A stretch of DNA of 64,000 nucleotides from Pampus argenteus (Eukaryota; Chordata; Actinopteri; Scombriformes; Stromateidae): assembly GCA_036937835.1 (NCBI GenBank), contig CM072863.1, positions 11,954,001 to 12,018,000 on the forward strand. The letters run 5' to 3'. Under the pieces are notes generated by a model that was given only the letters and a program-made list of their open reading frames with translations, had not been told where the DNA came from and searched no databases. Shown here one piece after another: positions 23,750 to 36,872 of the stretch. Within the stretch, counting starts at the first letter, position 1; each line of letters begins with the position of its first letter. A program made the position numbers and the translations under genes.

Positions 23750-26080
23750 CGGAAATGTGTGTGATCCCCCCAGACGTCCAGTCACGAATACCCCAGTTGC
23801 AATATATTGGGGGGTTGTAGCTGAGCAGTATGCAATGCATACTTTCTCTATTAAAGCATGTTTCAAGAAAGAACGAGGGTAGGAGGGTTGGAACAAGAGG
23901 ACCCCGCCCCGAAAAGTTAACCGGACCACCCACTTGAGAGGGAGAGAGAGAGACAGAGAGAGTGGGGCATCAAACAGGAGGGTAGAGTCTGGTTCCGGGG
24001 CTCCCAAAGTGGGGTCTGGGGGCTGGGAAGTTCCCCCACAAAAGGGAGGAGTAGTTTCAGTTTGCTTCAGTAGAAATGTTGGGGAGAACAAACCGTCTAG
24101 ACTGATTCAAAGCAGAGGTTTCACTCTCTCCCTGCTGTCATCTCCCCACCTACAAGGTTAGAGATATATTTCTGTAAGTCATAACCAAGGACATAAATAT
24201 CAAATGGGGTTTTCTGAGAATAATGTGCGAAGGCAGTCACCTGATGTGCATTTGTTTGGGGGAAAAAGTTGGCATTCAATCAGCATGTCACAATCATGCA
24301 TGCATTATGAGCACTCTGTATGAGTAGAAAGACATTTTTGCCTTTTAATGTCCTTATGTTTAACACATTAAACGTTTTATTCTGAAAATATTATGCACTA
24401 CTAGAATTCTTTTGAGAATAAGAAGGAAATTAAAATACTGGTAACTACTTTTTCCAGAAGTATTTTTGGAATAATCTAGTTTTATTTTTATTTTTTTTTT
24501 GCATATTTTTTCTCACATGCTGAAATTACAAAAAAAAATATAAACTAGAGCGGAGGCAAATATAATGTCACATTTCCAAGAGTAAATTTTGTGTGAGTTT
24601 GCACTGATAAATACAGATGAAAACGTTTGAACCGCGGTGAATACACATTCCACGGACGACTTAATGCTGGACTGCTCATGGAGTCATATCAGGTGAGCGT
24701 GCTGGCATGAGACCAAAATATAAAGCTTTAAGTTACAAAGATGAAGTACAGAACTCAATTTATGGGACTTACAAATCCATCGATTGAATGTACTATGAAA
24801 CCAGAATATTACACTTTGAAAGAAAAAAAAAAAAATCAAAACGGTGAATTCACATATGCAAAATGTTTATCTCATATCCAACGCTTGATTCACATTACCA
24901 TTAAACAGAATAACAAGGAAAACATTTGCATATTTTTGTGGCAGCATTTATTAAAAAGTGTAGTCAGATTTCCCAGAAGCATTTTTAGCAATGATTGCTA
25001 AGAATTTATAGTCATATATGACTTTTTGACTAGTCATCCAGTTTAAATATTACTAAATGAAAGTGAACCAAATAGTGCTGAAATCCTTACTACAGACCTG
25101 CAATTTCCAAGCACTGGCTAGTGTACAGTCCTATTAGCTATCATTTCTGCAAATAATAAAAATGTGTCGGTGTGTGAATGTGTGTATGTGTGTATTGAGA
25201 GAAAGGTAGAATGAGGGATATAAAAGTGAAAGGGGGGGGGGGGGGCGGTTGTGTCTGTGTGAGAGAAAGAGAGAGAGTTCAGTGGCTTTCTGCAGGCTGG
25301 TGTGTCTGAGATTCTGCTGGACTCTGATCTTGAGGTTTATTTAAGCTGAATTCCGTGGGCTCATCAGGACCGGGTTACAAAAATCCTCCTATAGAACTAG
25401 AAAGAATGTGCAGCGCATACAGTTCTGCATAAGGCACAAAGGCATGTCTTTAGAGGTGGGGGCAGGCATCAAAAGACAGGCAGAGGAGGGGATTTCTTTA
25501 GAGGCTGGGGGCAAAAAAGGTATTTTGGAGCTCCGTTCAATGCCAGGGAGAGCAGGGGAGTCATACAGTTTTGTGGTAAAGGGTGCAACTTAAAAACCCA
25601 AACACCTCCCCATATTATTGGAAGTTAATTATTTTTGGTTATTCTTCTTCCCTGAAGCTGAGACACTATTAGTTTTGTAGTTGTTGATAAATAAATAATA
25701 CAACTTTACTTACATTATCGTCATATATCTTTTCTGCACAGCTCTTTGTTTTGCACCTCAGCATACATAAGAAACGTGAGAATATAGGTGTTTTTCTGCT
25801 CTGTCTGGGATGATTTTGACTGCTTGCCAACAGCTCATGGAATTTAAATAATGCATTTAACGTTTGATACTCTGGCTGAAAGGATTAACTGAATAAAAAA
25901 ATGGACATTAAAAAAATAATTTAAACAGAAAACAACAAGTCACAGTGCTGTAACTGCATTTTCTCCATGAACAAGATGGTATACCTGTTTGTGTTTTGTT
26001 TGTTTCCTGTGATTTTTTTAAAATAATATTATAACATATCTCGTATAATAAAATGTGATTATTAATTTGGATGTATTATT
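23750..26080. other. Intergenic stretch between HMGA and the mst1 3' end
   Basis: No exon is supported. It contains GA-rich low complexity (23937-23962), a 13-14 base poly-G at 25232-25245, GT/GA imperfect repeats (25165-25275), and otherwise AT-rich DNA. Short open frames here have no family similarity that I recognise. Confidence 0.5.
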
Positions 26081-26086
26081 CAAATT

Positions 26087-26092
26087 TTTATT
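26087..26092 (-). terminator. Poly(A) signal of mst1
   Basis: AATAAA on the minus strand lies about 100 bases after the mst1 stop codon, giving a short 3' UTR as is usual for this gene. Confidence 0.6.
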
Positions 26093-26189
26093 GCAAAAGG
26101 AACACCTGAGATGAATAAAAATGCATATAGTCAGGTGAAAATGGGTGTTGAAAGATTTGATCAGTCTCTGTGGATGGCAGTATCTGTCT

Positions 26190-29100
26190 CTAAGCCATCT
26201 CCATGACCTTCTTGATCCAGTCCACGTAGACGGAGACTCGGATGAAAATGTTGGGCTGCCCCAGGTGTCCGCAGCGCCTCATGGGGATGATCACACCCTC
26301 GAGTACCCAGCAGTCCCTGTTCTGACATGCCAACGGGCCGCCGTAGTCTCTCTGTAGATACACAGGATCAACACTCCAGAGTCATTATTTGTCTCTGTTA
26401 TGACTGACTGTCACTGCTGAGGTTGGAAACATCTTGCAGTCACATCTTGTCCAGTCTACCTCCATTATCCAAATGGTGAATGTGTTTGATTTACAGGAAC
26501 ATATAAATAGCTGTATGCTAAAGTGATTTTTGTCATGAAAAGAATTTTCTTTGATTTCAGTATTTGAAGTATTCATTTACATTTACATCACTGTGTTATT
26601 GTCGGTAATTAAAGAAATACTTTTTTGGAAACAGCCAGCTTGGCTCTATTCAAATACACACACAAACACCTCTAGTCATATAACTTATTAAACAAACAAG
26701 ATATAACATATTAATAACTGAGCTTTGGAGGTGCTGATTGGTTGCCTTTGGTAAGAGCCAGGCTAACTTAACCTACTGCTGACTGCAGCTTCATATTTAG
26801 CGTAAAGACATGAGAGTTGTATCAAGCTTGTCATAATCAGCAAAAAATAAAATGCATTGCGGTGTGTCACTGCACACTGCAATAAATGTCAAAAAGGGTA
26901 TTTTAATGGTCAGTATGAACAAGAGGAATAATAAGATGTCCCTGTTTCGATTCTTTGATCTCTGATAGATCTCTCTGCTTCTCTAGTGAAACCTTTAAAT
27001 AAAGTCAGTGAATGAAGAAACTCTGTAGCTGCAGGATAAAAACTTTTTACTCAAAATGGACAATAAAGTTTCACTTTTGCACGGACACCTACCTCACAGG
27101 CACCCACCCCACCCTGGAAAGAGTTGGTGCACATCTCGTTCTCACGAACACGACCTCGGAAGTATTTGTTGCATTCCTTGTTACTAATAACTGGTATTTG
27201 GGCCACGTGGAGGACAGTCTCATCTCCAGTGCCTTGAAAATCAGTGAGGACGAAGAGGAAGAATGAGTTAGCAGCTAATGTGTTTAGAGAGATGGAGAAA
27301 GGAAAAGGAAACTGGACAGATGTTGAACGATTCTGGAAATAGCAATGCCATCTATAGCTCAGCGGCCTTAATAGCACACTCATTTAGATGCAACATTACT
27401 TGAAGGGCAGAAACAACATGCTCATTCTGAGGAAGTCATCTATTACTAGTTGTTGCAATAGAGGCATATTGTAGATGCATGAAGTATGCCATGTAGCAAG
27501 TTGAGTGTCAGGTTATGATTTCCAGACTTATACTTGCCTCTTGTCTCACCCCATCCTGCAATCTCACAAGACGTACCCTCGGCTACAATGTATCGCTCAG
27601 GAGGAAGGCAGATCTGAGAGATACGCTCATTAAACTGGGCAGGACTGGAGAAAGGAGAGACAGTCAGAAGGAAATTATTGATATATTTGAGTGTGTGTGT
27701 GCGTGTGTGTGCATGTTGGGGCCATTTTACAGTACACACTATTCCAGTTGCAACATGACCAGCTGAGATTCGGAGGGTCCGCAGACAATCTTGGTGAGAG
27801 GGATGGTTTGCACACCAGGCTCTCCTTCTTGTGGATCACGAAACAGTGTTCCCATCATGGCCGAGTACCCGGGCAAGTCCACATAGCTGTGCAGACATGC
27901 AGACGAGTAAACATGGAAAATATAAGCAGTATGACACATTTTATTTCAGCTATTTAATATAACTTTTCCATAAAGAACTTGCAAGATTAAAAAGTTGAGC
28001 TACAAAAACTCTGGATCCTACACGTCCCATAATGCAACTTGATAGTGTATTGTTAGACGCTCCCTGCTGGATAAATGGCCACGTTCAGCGGTGAAATGTA
28101 ACATAGTACATTTACTTTTATTTCAAAGAGAAATATTGTACTTTTTACCCCAATACATTCATTTTACAGATTAATTTAAAGATTCTGGTTATGTTTTAGT
28201 TTGTACAGATCTGTTTTCACTTTGACATTAGAGGAAATAATATGCATAAAAAAATCTAATTCCAGGCACTCAAGTGGATAAATAAAAAGCTTTTAATAAA
28301 TTAAAAATACACTAACGCGTATTGGCACACTTGCCTTCTTCAGGGTGTGTTGACACACAATGAATGCAAACCCAGTAAGTAAGTTTTTTTCTTTAATGTT
28401 GTAAAACAATAAAACATGAAAAATTCAAAGTTGATAAATGCTTTTTTATACACACTATATATTTGTATATAACACTGAGTTACTTTTACTTACGGTAATA
28501 CCTCAATACTTCTCCCACCACCTCCCATATCTATCATCATTTTCATGTGAGTGAGTCAATTAATCCAGATTAAGATTAATTAATGTCATTTGAGTAATTT
28601 TCTCTGAGTTAAAAAAAATTTCTCCATATCCACATACTGTAAACAAGTTGAGTAGTACTTCTGATTACCAGTAAATGGACGTGTAAATGAGTAAAGTTTA
28701 CCAGGAGGAGAAACACTGCTTGGTGCTGATCACCCATCTGGGGTTAACCAGGGATCCTCCACAGAAATGGTTTCCTTTCCTGCATACGAGGTCAGAGGTC
28801 AGAGGTCATAAGCAGCACAGCAGAGTGTATTTTGAGTCTAAATCTCTCAGACTAACCTGTCTCTGAGGCTCACTGTCCACGGTGAGTTGCCAGGTAACCC
28901 ATTTACGATACGTAACCTTGACATCTGGAATCGTTCCTCTCTCTTCCCACACTCACTAAACTCCACCTTCTCTGTGTTTCGCAGAAAGGTGAAATTGTTA
29001 ACGTAAAAACACACACGGAGGCTCAATGTCACCTTGGAAATGTTGCTTCATATTCATTCAGAAACTAACCTACTGGTTCACTCATGGACAGTTTCTCTCC

Positions 29101-32100
29101 AGCTGTTTGAAAACAACAAGAAACAGACGAATCATTAAATTGAGTTCATTAAAATACTTTGAGGATCTTAAAGCAGACAAAGAAAAAAGAGTTGTGTACC
29201 GCACTGTTTGATGGCACAGTAGTCAAACTCAGTTTTGGGGTCAGTGGTGTAGCACCATGGTCCATGCTGGTCTCCATCTGGGTTTCGACAGTAGTTCTCT
29301 GTCAGATTGGCCTCAGGATGCGTCCTTGGGTTTATTCTGAAAAATAAACACAGACTAAAACTGAAGGCACAGTGTATATGTCACAAATAAGTGGGGTACA
29401 ACACACTCACTCATAATGACGTTGGTATATTAAAGGATTCAAGAGATGAAATACAAAGTGAATCAGCAGATTCTCTACTTTCATTTGCCTATAAAATGAA
29501 TGTCCACAAGCATCTATAGTCTGTTTTCTTCTTCATTAAGCACTGATCTGTCTTTATAACTCCTAAATGATCACTGTACTTGGTCCGGTGAGGTGTGTTC
29601 ACGTTCCATTTCTGGCAGGTGATGCCTTTACGAGTTTTGCGAACCATGCCTCTGTAGTTTTTTCCATTTTCATGGTAGCAATCTAAAAAAAAAAAAAAAA
29701 GGAAAGGAAACAAATGTCATTGTAGTGACCTTGTTATAGTTGGAAGTCATTTCATAGGCTGATTCCAGTATTATTTTATATTGTATTATTATTCTGTATT
29801 TCTCCGGAGAATTTGATTTCTGGCACTGTGAAAAGAGCTATGAAAGAATTTTGTCAATAACTCTGGTGCATTTAGGTTTGTTAATGTGCACTGACCCTTT
29901 TAAATACACCAATAAAAATACAGTAAATAAATAATAAATAGTAAATTCTTGGTGCTTGGTCAAACTTTTCTGGAGCTTGTGTGCTGTTAACTGAGTTTAT
30001 CTTTTTGCTGTTGTCCAAATCAATGAGTTGTACCCTCAGCTTCAATGTCATCTGCACAGCGTTTGATCTGTAAGCAGAGAGCCGTTCTCATCTCTGGCAC
30101 AGATGTGAAGCACCAGGGAGCCTCCGACCCATCTGGGTTACGACAATAGTTCTCCTCCAAACCCCTAGATGAAGTGTAACACACAGTAAACAATGTCCAT
30201 TGGCTCATCAGTGGTTCTGTCAACTGTCAGCAGAGAAATAAGATTGACATCTCAACATAAATATTCATCTGTGAAGCAGACTATTAAACTAACAGTCCCC
30301 CCCTCTCCACTATACCATAATAGTATATACATACTCACTTGCATTCATATGTATTTGGGTAGAAGGGATGCTCATGAGGACGTTGGGTGTCCCACCGCTG
30401 GCAGGGGATACCTGATGTTGTCTCGTTGACTTTACCGCGGTAATCCTCTCCGCGGCCACGGAAACAGTTAGTAGTGAAGCTGGAGCGCTGGCGTTTCTCA
30501 ACACGGACCTCAGCTGAGGGGAAAGAGCAAGTTGAACAGGAAATAAATGAGTATTACAGGTATCCTCTAGATGAAACAGAGGTGAAGGGTTAGGTCAGTG
30601 ATGAGGGTCCACTGAGGAGAAGAGAGGATTCAGTTTCAGTATTTTAGTTAAAGTCAAAACAAGAGATTTTTCAGTACATTCAGTACGATGACACAGAATG
30701 GCTGAGCCTTAAACTACAGCAAAAATGATTTAACAAATATGAACAAGCAACCTTTTCTTTTTAATGTCATTTCATGTTCATACAGATGCTTTCTCTTCTT
30801 CCCACATGGCAAAAATAAAAAAATAAAAAAATTTTGACTTTTTAAAAAAAAATCTTTTTGTTAATCTGCAAGATGATAATGAGAATTGATCTGGAGCAAT
30901 GTCTTTTTTTTTACTGAATGCAAACTACACCACATGATGGCGCTATCGTACAGATTTTCATCCCTGATGATCTTTGCTCTCAGTGGAAATGCACAACTTG
31001 CACAACTCATGTTGAAATTTCAAAGAAACCAAAAAACACTGAACACTGTTTTGGTTTATTTTGGGCTGAATGTTTTGAGGCTTAATGTTCAGGATTTAAT
31101 CCTGTCTGGGCTTTATTCAAAACAAAGCGGTCAACCTCAAAAAGGGTTAGAATTTAAACCTATACTGAAAAATAAAAAAAAGTATTTATAATTTGGTTTT
31201 TTGTATTACATAATACAAACAAATGCAACATGGAAATTGATTTCTATCATACCTATAAAATTTTAATTTATGTATATTTGTAAAATAATCAAACTACTAC
31301 TACTACTACTAGTACTACAGCAATAAAACCAAAGGTGAACCAACCTGAAAACCAACTGAAACTAAATGAAAATTGAACCAAAGTGTACAAAAAAACTAAG
31401 ATAATTAAAAACATTGTAATTAACCTTTAATTTACCTGAAACCCAGAAAAAGAATGCAGGCTTGAATCACAGACAAACATCTACACACTTGAGCCACATT
31501 TACTCCTAAATCAAGTGAAGTCTAATTACAGCAAGTTAATAAGACTCCCCTCTACCACTGTGACTTCTAACACTACAGGAACTAACTCTATTTAGCTAAC
31601 GTCGCCTCTATCATGCCAGGGGGAACAAATGACCAAAACTATGACACAATAAATTACAAGTATTACTTATTATCAATATTTCTAATAGTGTTTCATCTTA
31701 CTGCATTTGCTGATCTCGCAGCTCTCTCTCTCCACTTCAGGGTCTGTGGTGTAACACCAGGGCACCGGAGAGGCATCAGGGTTACGGCAGTAGTTATCAT
31801 CTAGACTCTTATCGGGATACCTGCGAAAAAAAACAAACCATATTGGTCATTTTAATTTCCACAATTACAAAACCAAGGAGTTGAAGCTTAGAAATCCTGA
31901 CAACATAGTGCAGTTAAAGTTACACTCTTGTCAGCTGACATTAACATTATCAGTTTGGCTAATGACATGTGAGATGAAGTGCAGTACTTTTCGGGCTGGT
32001 AGATGTGTTGGTGAGGGTACTGCTGGTCCCATCTCTGACACTCTCTGCCAGTCAAAGTGTGGTCAACCTGCCCTCTGTAGTCCTCTCCGTTACATGTGAT

Positions 32101-35100
32101 ACACACCTCTGCAAACAAAACCACAAACACAGTTTCAAAGTGAGAGAAATGAGAAGTGAAAAAAAACATGCATAGATGTGGACTTTATTTTACAGTGTTG
32201 GAGAATAGTCAAGTACATGTTGTTCAATTACTAGTTTAAATAAATGTTACCCATTCATCACACTTGCATGTATGTATGTACTTCTCATACAGCATGGAAA
32301 TGTGTAGGGTGTACCGTCTTTGCACTGGGGAATGTTGCAGCTCTCGTAGCGTCGCTCTGGGTCGGTGGTGTAGCACCACGGGCCGATACGGTCCCCATCT
32401 GGATTCCTGCAGTAGTTCAACTCCAGGCCATTAGTGGCTGTGGGAGTCCACCTGAGACACACACAGAGTTTTTACTGTGAGTGACAGACTGTTGCGGGTC
32501 TTATACAGTCCAGTCAGAGTGCTTTTTGGACAGTGACACATTGTTTTCTTTGTACTCCACCACACTGGATTTTAAAGGAAACACTTTTAGGTTTTAAACT
32601 GCTGACCTTCAGCTTTGCTTTGATTTGTATTTACATCCGCTGCAGATGAACAGTTTACAACATATGCTAAAGGTCAAAATGACAAAATTTGTGATTAAAA
32701 TTAATTAATTTGTCAATTTACAACTTCCAGAATTACACTAACATAACACAAGATAAAGATGATGTTTACTGTATTAGTAATAAAATAATCTACCTGACCT
32801 GTGAGGAAATTATCTCACATATGATGTTAAAAGACAGTTTTCATTTGACAGACTTCTGAGATCCCAAATTATTCTGTGGCTGCGATTAATATCACTCAAC
32901 ATCTGCTGTGCAGCCAAATAGCCCGGGACAAAGAACAAAGTCTCAACTGGATTTCTGTTGGGTGCTTGTGAAGGTCAGGTCATCTAATGCAGCACTCCAT
33001 CACTCTTCTTCTTGCTCAGATAGTTCTTATATAGCCTGAAGGTGTGTTTCGGGTCATTTTGTTGTTTTGGGTCCTGTTGAAAAACAAACGATGGTTCCAC
33101 TAAGTGCAAACCAGATAGGATGGCGTGTTGCAGCATGTTATGGTTGCCATGCTGGTTAACTTCCTCCATGCTTCACAGTGGGAACCACACATGCAGATAC
33201 CATCCGTTTACCTTCTCTGTGTCTCATAGAGACACGGCAGCTAGACTCACAAATCTTGAATTTGGACTCATCAGACCGAAGAACAGATTTCCACTGTTCT
33301 GATGTCTGTTCTGTGTTTCTTGGCTCAAGCACTTCTCTTCTTCTTAGCGGTCTCCCTCAGTAGCGTTTTTTTTCTTTGACAATTTGACAACGAAGGCCTG
33401 ATTGACGCATTGTCCTCTGAACAGCTGATGTTGAGCTGTGTCTGCTACTTGAACTCTGGGAAACAGTGATGTGGGCTCTAACTTGAGGTGTCGTTAATTG
33501 CAGATTTCTGAGGCTGGTAACCCTAATGAACTGAACTGCAGCAGGGGTAACTCTTCCTTTCCTGGGACAGTCCTCATTATAGCCAGTTTCATCATAGCGT
33601 TTGACAATCCATGACAATGTGCACGACATATTGAAGCATGCCACCAATAGCTCCACCTTATGGCCATTAGTAAGACACCATCATACTACTTATTAACTGC
33701 CATATCTATTAAATGTACTATTCCATGGTAACTAAATTAAGCAAAGTTGCAGACATGGGGATATTGAACACGTGCAGTGCAATGCATTTGAGCTTTGAAA
33801 TTATTTCAGATGGAGGTTCAACACTTTTGTGTTTACTACACTGGTACTATATGTCTCCCGTTTTGTCTATATTAGCCTTGTTTTACTATTATTGTGTATT
33901 ATTTTTGCTTAACCCAACATATGATTTATATCCATAATGGACTGATGAGGATTTCTACAGGACCAATTCTCTATTTTCTTTTCCTTTGTTTCATTTTATT
34001 TTTCCCTTAGGGCATATATACACGTATCATTATGATAATAGCGACGCCTTTAATTTTATCTGCTGAGGTAAGTTTAATTTAGAATTGTAATAAAATTTAA
34101 TTTAACTTTTTTCCATGTGAAATTTAAGAAAGTAACTCTCGACATGAACCCAGCCATATTACATATGAACTTGTGTAAAGGGACAAAGTCCTTCACTCTT
34201 CACCCAATAGAGATGTGAACACCCTCACAAAAGCTGAATGTTAGCACTTTAACCTCATAGTCACAGTTTCATTTCACATCCAGTATGCTGAAACAATGAC
34301 TTAAAAACTCTCTGATCACACTATATGAAACACTAAAACATCCGCGTTCAATGATTCATCAGAGGAACTGTCTCACCTGTGATCATGAGGAAACTTGGAC
34401 CACCACTGCTGGCAGGTGAGTCCGCTCTTTGTGGTGAAGACCTTCCCTCGGTAGTCTTCCCCTTTACCCACGATGCACTTCCTTACATAGACTTCATAAT
34501 AAAAAAACAACCAATCAAACACCTTCCGCACTGATATGTCACATCGATCTCTGAAACAGCACACAATGTGAGCGAACATACCTTTCTTCTCGTAAAGGTC
34601 ACAGTTAACATTTCTCTTCACCTCCGCGTTGCTGCCATCGCCCACCCAGGGCAGATGTTTACAGGTGACAGTTGGACGTGTCTCATAGTTGAACGCTCTA
34701 GTGTGGAGGAATACTTTCATGTCAGAGATTTATTCACAAACTTCTAATAAAGTATATTAATAAAGGTTTTGTAAGTTATCATTAATGACTTTATTACTGT
34801 TGACAAATGGACCTTTGACCTACTGTACTGTAAGATCTATAATAAGAAAATCAGTGTTGTGATATAGTATAATTACATATCATTTCTTTTCCATTATAAA
34901 TATGTGAAACAATGTGTTCTAGAAAATAAGCAATAATTAATAATTGTGATGTTTCACTACTTAATCATATCGCGGCAAATTACTCTAAGTTGTAATTGTA
35001 GTTAATTAGTCTGTGGAGAAAGAAAATCTTTAAAAGTTAAAAGTTGCTGGCCTGAAGATTTATTCCATTTATTCAGAGTCAATGTTTTTACACAGACTTC

Positions 35101-36286
35101 AACTCAGCATTGATAATTTAAAAAAAAAAATATTATTAGCTATGTTGTGATAAATAATGTTTTAAATTGAAGGATCCCCTTGTTTGGTGTATTCTTGGAA
35201 TATGTAGCCAACGGTCATTTATTAATAACGGACCAACATTTATAACTACTGATAGCGTTCAATTGATGGATTTCACAGTGAATGTTAACAGAAAGTTCAT
35301 TAAATCATCAGTGAATATTTGGCAAAACAATCCAACCACAAAGTCCATGAGAAGCTGTTCTGGAGCTTTTGATCATATAACAAGTCTTCCTCAGATGCTG
35401 TGCTGTGCGATTAGTGTCTTTATAAGGTTCTCCCTGTCTGATAACCTACATGTACATATATTTATGTATGTAGATATGGAGCTCATTACAGACCTATACG
35501 CGAGTTATTAAAAGCTATCTAATATATGTGTTCTGAATATGGGCTTATTAGGGAAATGTTCCTAGTGATGCTACAGTAACAAACTGTATTACATCTCTGT
35601 CAGTTTAAGGTGGATACCTGCAGTCCAGTGACTGTGAGCAGCGTGTGGCGCAGTCCTCCAGGTTCAGGCCCGGCAGCATCAGCACTCGAGCAGAGTTCCA
35701 GGAGGTGGGAACCAGCTCTCTGCCCTCCGAGCGCTGGAAGTCATTCAGAGGACTGCGGTACCCTGTTTTTTGTACAACAGAGCCAGAAACAGTATCACTT
35801 GTTGAACTTGTAACTGTTTAGTGCAGATTTACAGCGTGAAAGGCTGCTGCTGGTACCCACTGCAACATTTGGGCACAAGCAGACATACTATAACCTTTGG
35901 ACCAAGGCACAGCTGCAAGTTTGTGAGACCAAAAAAAGCATTAAAGAGCAACTAAATATATTTGATTACCAAAATTACTACTACTATTAGTAATATACAT
36001 TCATCCAGTACAATTTATTGCATAATACAACTGGAACCAAATAAAAAAAATATGGATCAGGAGTTTACACACACTTTATAATCCAACAGATATTTCTCCT
36101 GTAAAGAAGGCTTTCATTTAAAACCTGACCTGAAAATACAAATAAAAGCTGAACTGTATTGTCCCGAGAACACTGTAGAAGATGAAACAGCATAGAGCCA
36201 TTTATAATTAAATAAATATAATTAAAAGGTTTCTTACCAGTGACCAGTTGAGCTGTCAGGAGAAGACAGGACAGCAGCAGCTTCAT
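26190..36286 (-). CDS. mst1: Macrophage-stimulating protein (hepatocyte growth factor-like), complete
   Basis: Eighteen coding exons in matching phase (709 aa; human 711): 36238-36286, 35618-35762, 34582-34697, 34377-34491, 32315-32451, 31988-32108, 31702-31820, 30339-30513, 30034-30164, 29580-29682, 29200-29336, 29070-29102, 28857-28971, 28702-28779, 27740-27886, 27538-27644, 27093-27232 and 26190-26351. The product is secreted: the signal peptide is MKLLLSCLLLTAQLVTG. A PAN/apple domain (exons 2-3) and four kringles (exon pairs 4/5, 6/7, 8/9, 10/11) follow, then a trypsin-like domain after the activation site SRLR|IVNG (Arg481). The catalytic triad is lost as in human MST1: Gln520 replaces His (STKQCF), Gln566 replaces Asp (SESQLVML) and Tyr659 replaces Ser (RDYGGP). 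It should be a ligand for the RON receptor (MST1R) in macrophage and epithelial signalling. HGF was rejected because exon 8-9 and protease residues match MST1. Intron 4 holds a Tc1-like fossil; intron 16 has a GC donor. Confidence 0.96.
26615..26850. repeat. Diverged copy of the MITE-like family
   Basis: Contains GAGCTTTGGAGGTGCTGATT, TTTGGTAAGAGCCAGGCTAA and CAGCTTCATATTTAGCGTAA, phrases of the same fish repeat as 17131-17497. Terminal repeats are partly eroded. It lies in mst1 intron 17 (26352-27092). Confidence 0.6.
27536..27537 (-). other. GC splice donor of mst1 intron 16
   Basis: Exon 16 ends ...ACAAGAG and the intron starts GCAAGT instead of GT. Joining to the acceptor before 27232 restores the family sequence GWGETRGTGDETV in frame, and no GT donor nearby keeps the frame. 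Confidence 0.8.
28244..28380. repeat. Candidate interspersed repeat in mst1 intron 14
   Basis: Contains CACTAACGCGTATTGGCACA followed by CTTGCCTTCTTCAGGGTGTG, a CGCGT/GCCTTCNTCAGG motif pair that recurs in many vertebrate interspersed repeats. Only this copy is seen in the window, so boundaries and class are uncertain. Confidence 0.35.
32950..33660 (-). pseudogene. Decayed Tc1-like DNA transposon in mst1 intron 4
   Basis: Two broken minus-strand frames carry transposase remnants. The 33357-33656 frame has the N-terminal helix-turn-helix part (SWIVKRYDETGY, PRKGRVTPAA). The 32984-33169 frame has the C-terminal part with FVFQQD...NDPKHT and YKNYLSKKK, the region around the second catalytic Asp of Tc1/mariner enzymes. 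Stops, frameshifts and an insertion inside the FQQD-NDPKHT motif show it is dead. It lies in the same orientation as mst1; no intact terminal inverted repeats are evident. Confidence 0.85.
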
Positions 36287-36770
36287 TGTTTCCGTCTGTG
36301 GAGAATAAACTGTTTTTATAATGCTGAGGTGTAAGATCTCTGCTCTCCGGAGAGTGTGGCCTTTGTTTTCACACTAAAGTAATTTAACGTCCTATCACAG
36401 GTCGACCTGATAACACAGAGAAATCCCCAAAACACATCAGTAAGAGGTCGGAAAGCCACGCTGAAAACATAAAAACAGGACTAAAACACAACCGCACCAA
36501 CGCTTACTGTAGAGTCCTGTTACTCAAGCAGAAGCTCTAATCCCCCAAAACACAGCCAATCAATACGGGTATTAATCATTAATGAAGAGTGGCACATAGG
36601 TCCCTGTGCACTTTGTTTCATAAAACTCAAATATTCACTCAGACACAGTATTTAAACCAAATATCATGCAAACAAGTGTGTCTGAATTGGGTTTTTTTTT
36701 TAGATTAAAGCGATTCTCTTAACAAACGCTAGACGTCAGTAGAAGAATTTACAGACGCTCGTGCTGTTTT
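36287..36770. promoter_or_regulatory. Shared divergent promoter region, mst1 and abhd14b
   Basis: mst1 begins at 36286 on the minus strand, and the probable abhd14b 5' UTR exon ends at a consensus donor (CAG|GTAAGA) at 36928 on the plus strand. About 500 bases of non-coding DNA lie between. No TATA box is obvious on either strand. Start sites are inferred. Confidence 0.45.
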
Positions 36771-36828
36771 ACAGGAAATGAGACGAAACTAAACAGCTGG
36801 AGCACCAGACCAGCCTAAACTAGACCAG

Positions 36829-36872
36829 ACTAAACTAAACTAAACTAAACTAAACTAAACTAAACTAAACTA
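36829..36872. repeat. (CTAAA)n pentanucleotide repeat
   Basis: About eight tandem CTAAA units, with a few degenerate units on either side, within or just before the likely abhd14b 5' UTR exon. Confidence 0.85.

Noticed and set aside
23630..24091. 153-codon minus-strand frame
   Set aside because: It is made largely of the CT/GA microsatellites upstream of HMGA, giving Leu-Ser and Arg-Glu repeats.
26190..36286. HGF as the identity of the four-kringle gene
   Set aside because: The protease triad replacements (Gln, Gln, Tyr), the APWCFT kringle 3 and the overall 709-aa length match MST1; neighbours are from human 3p21.
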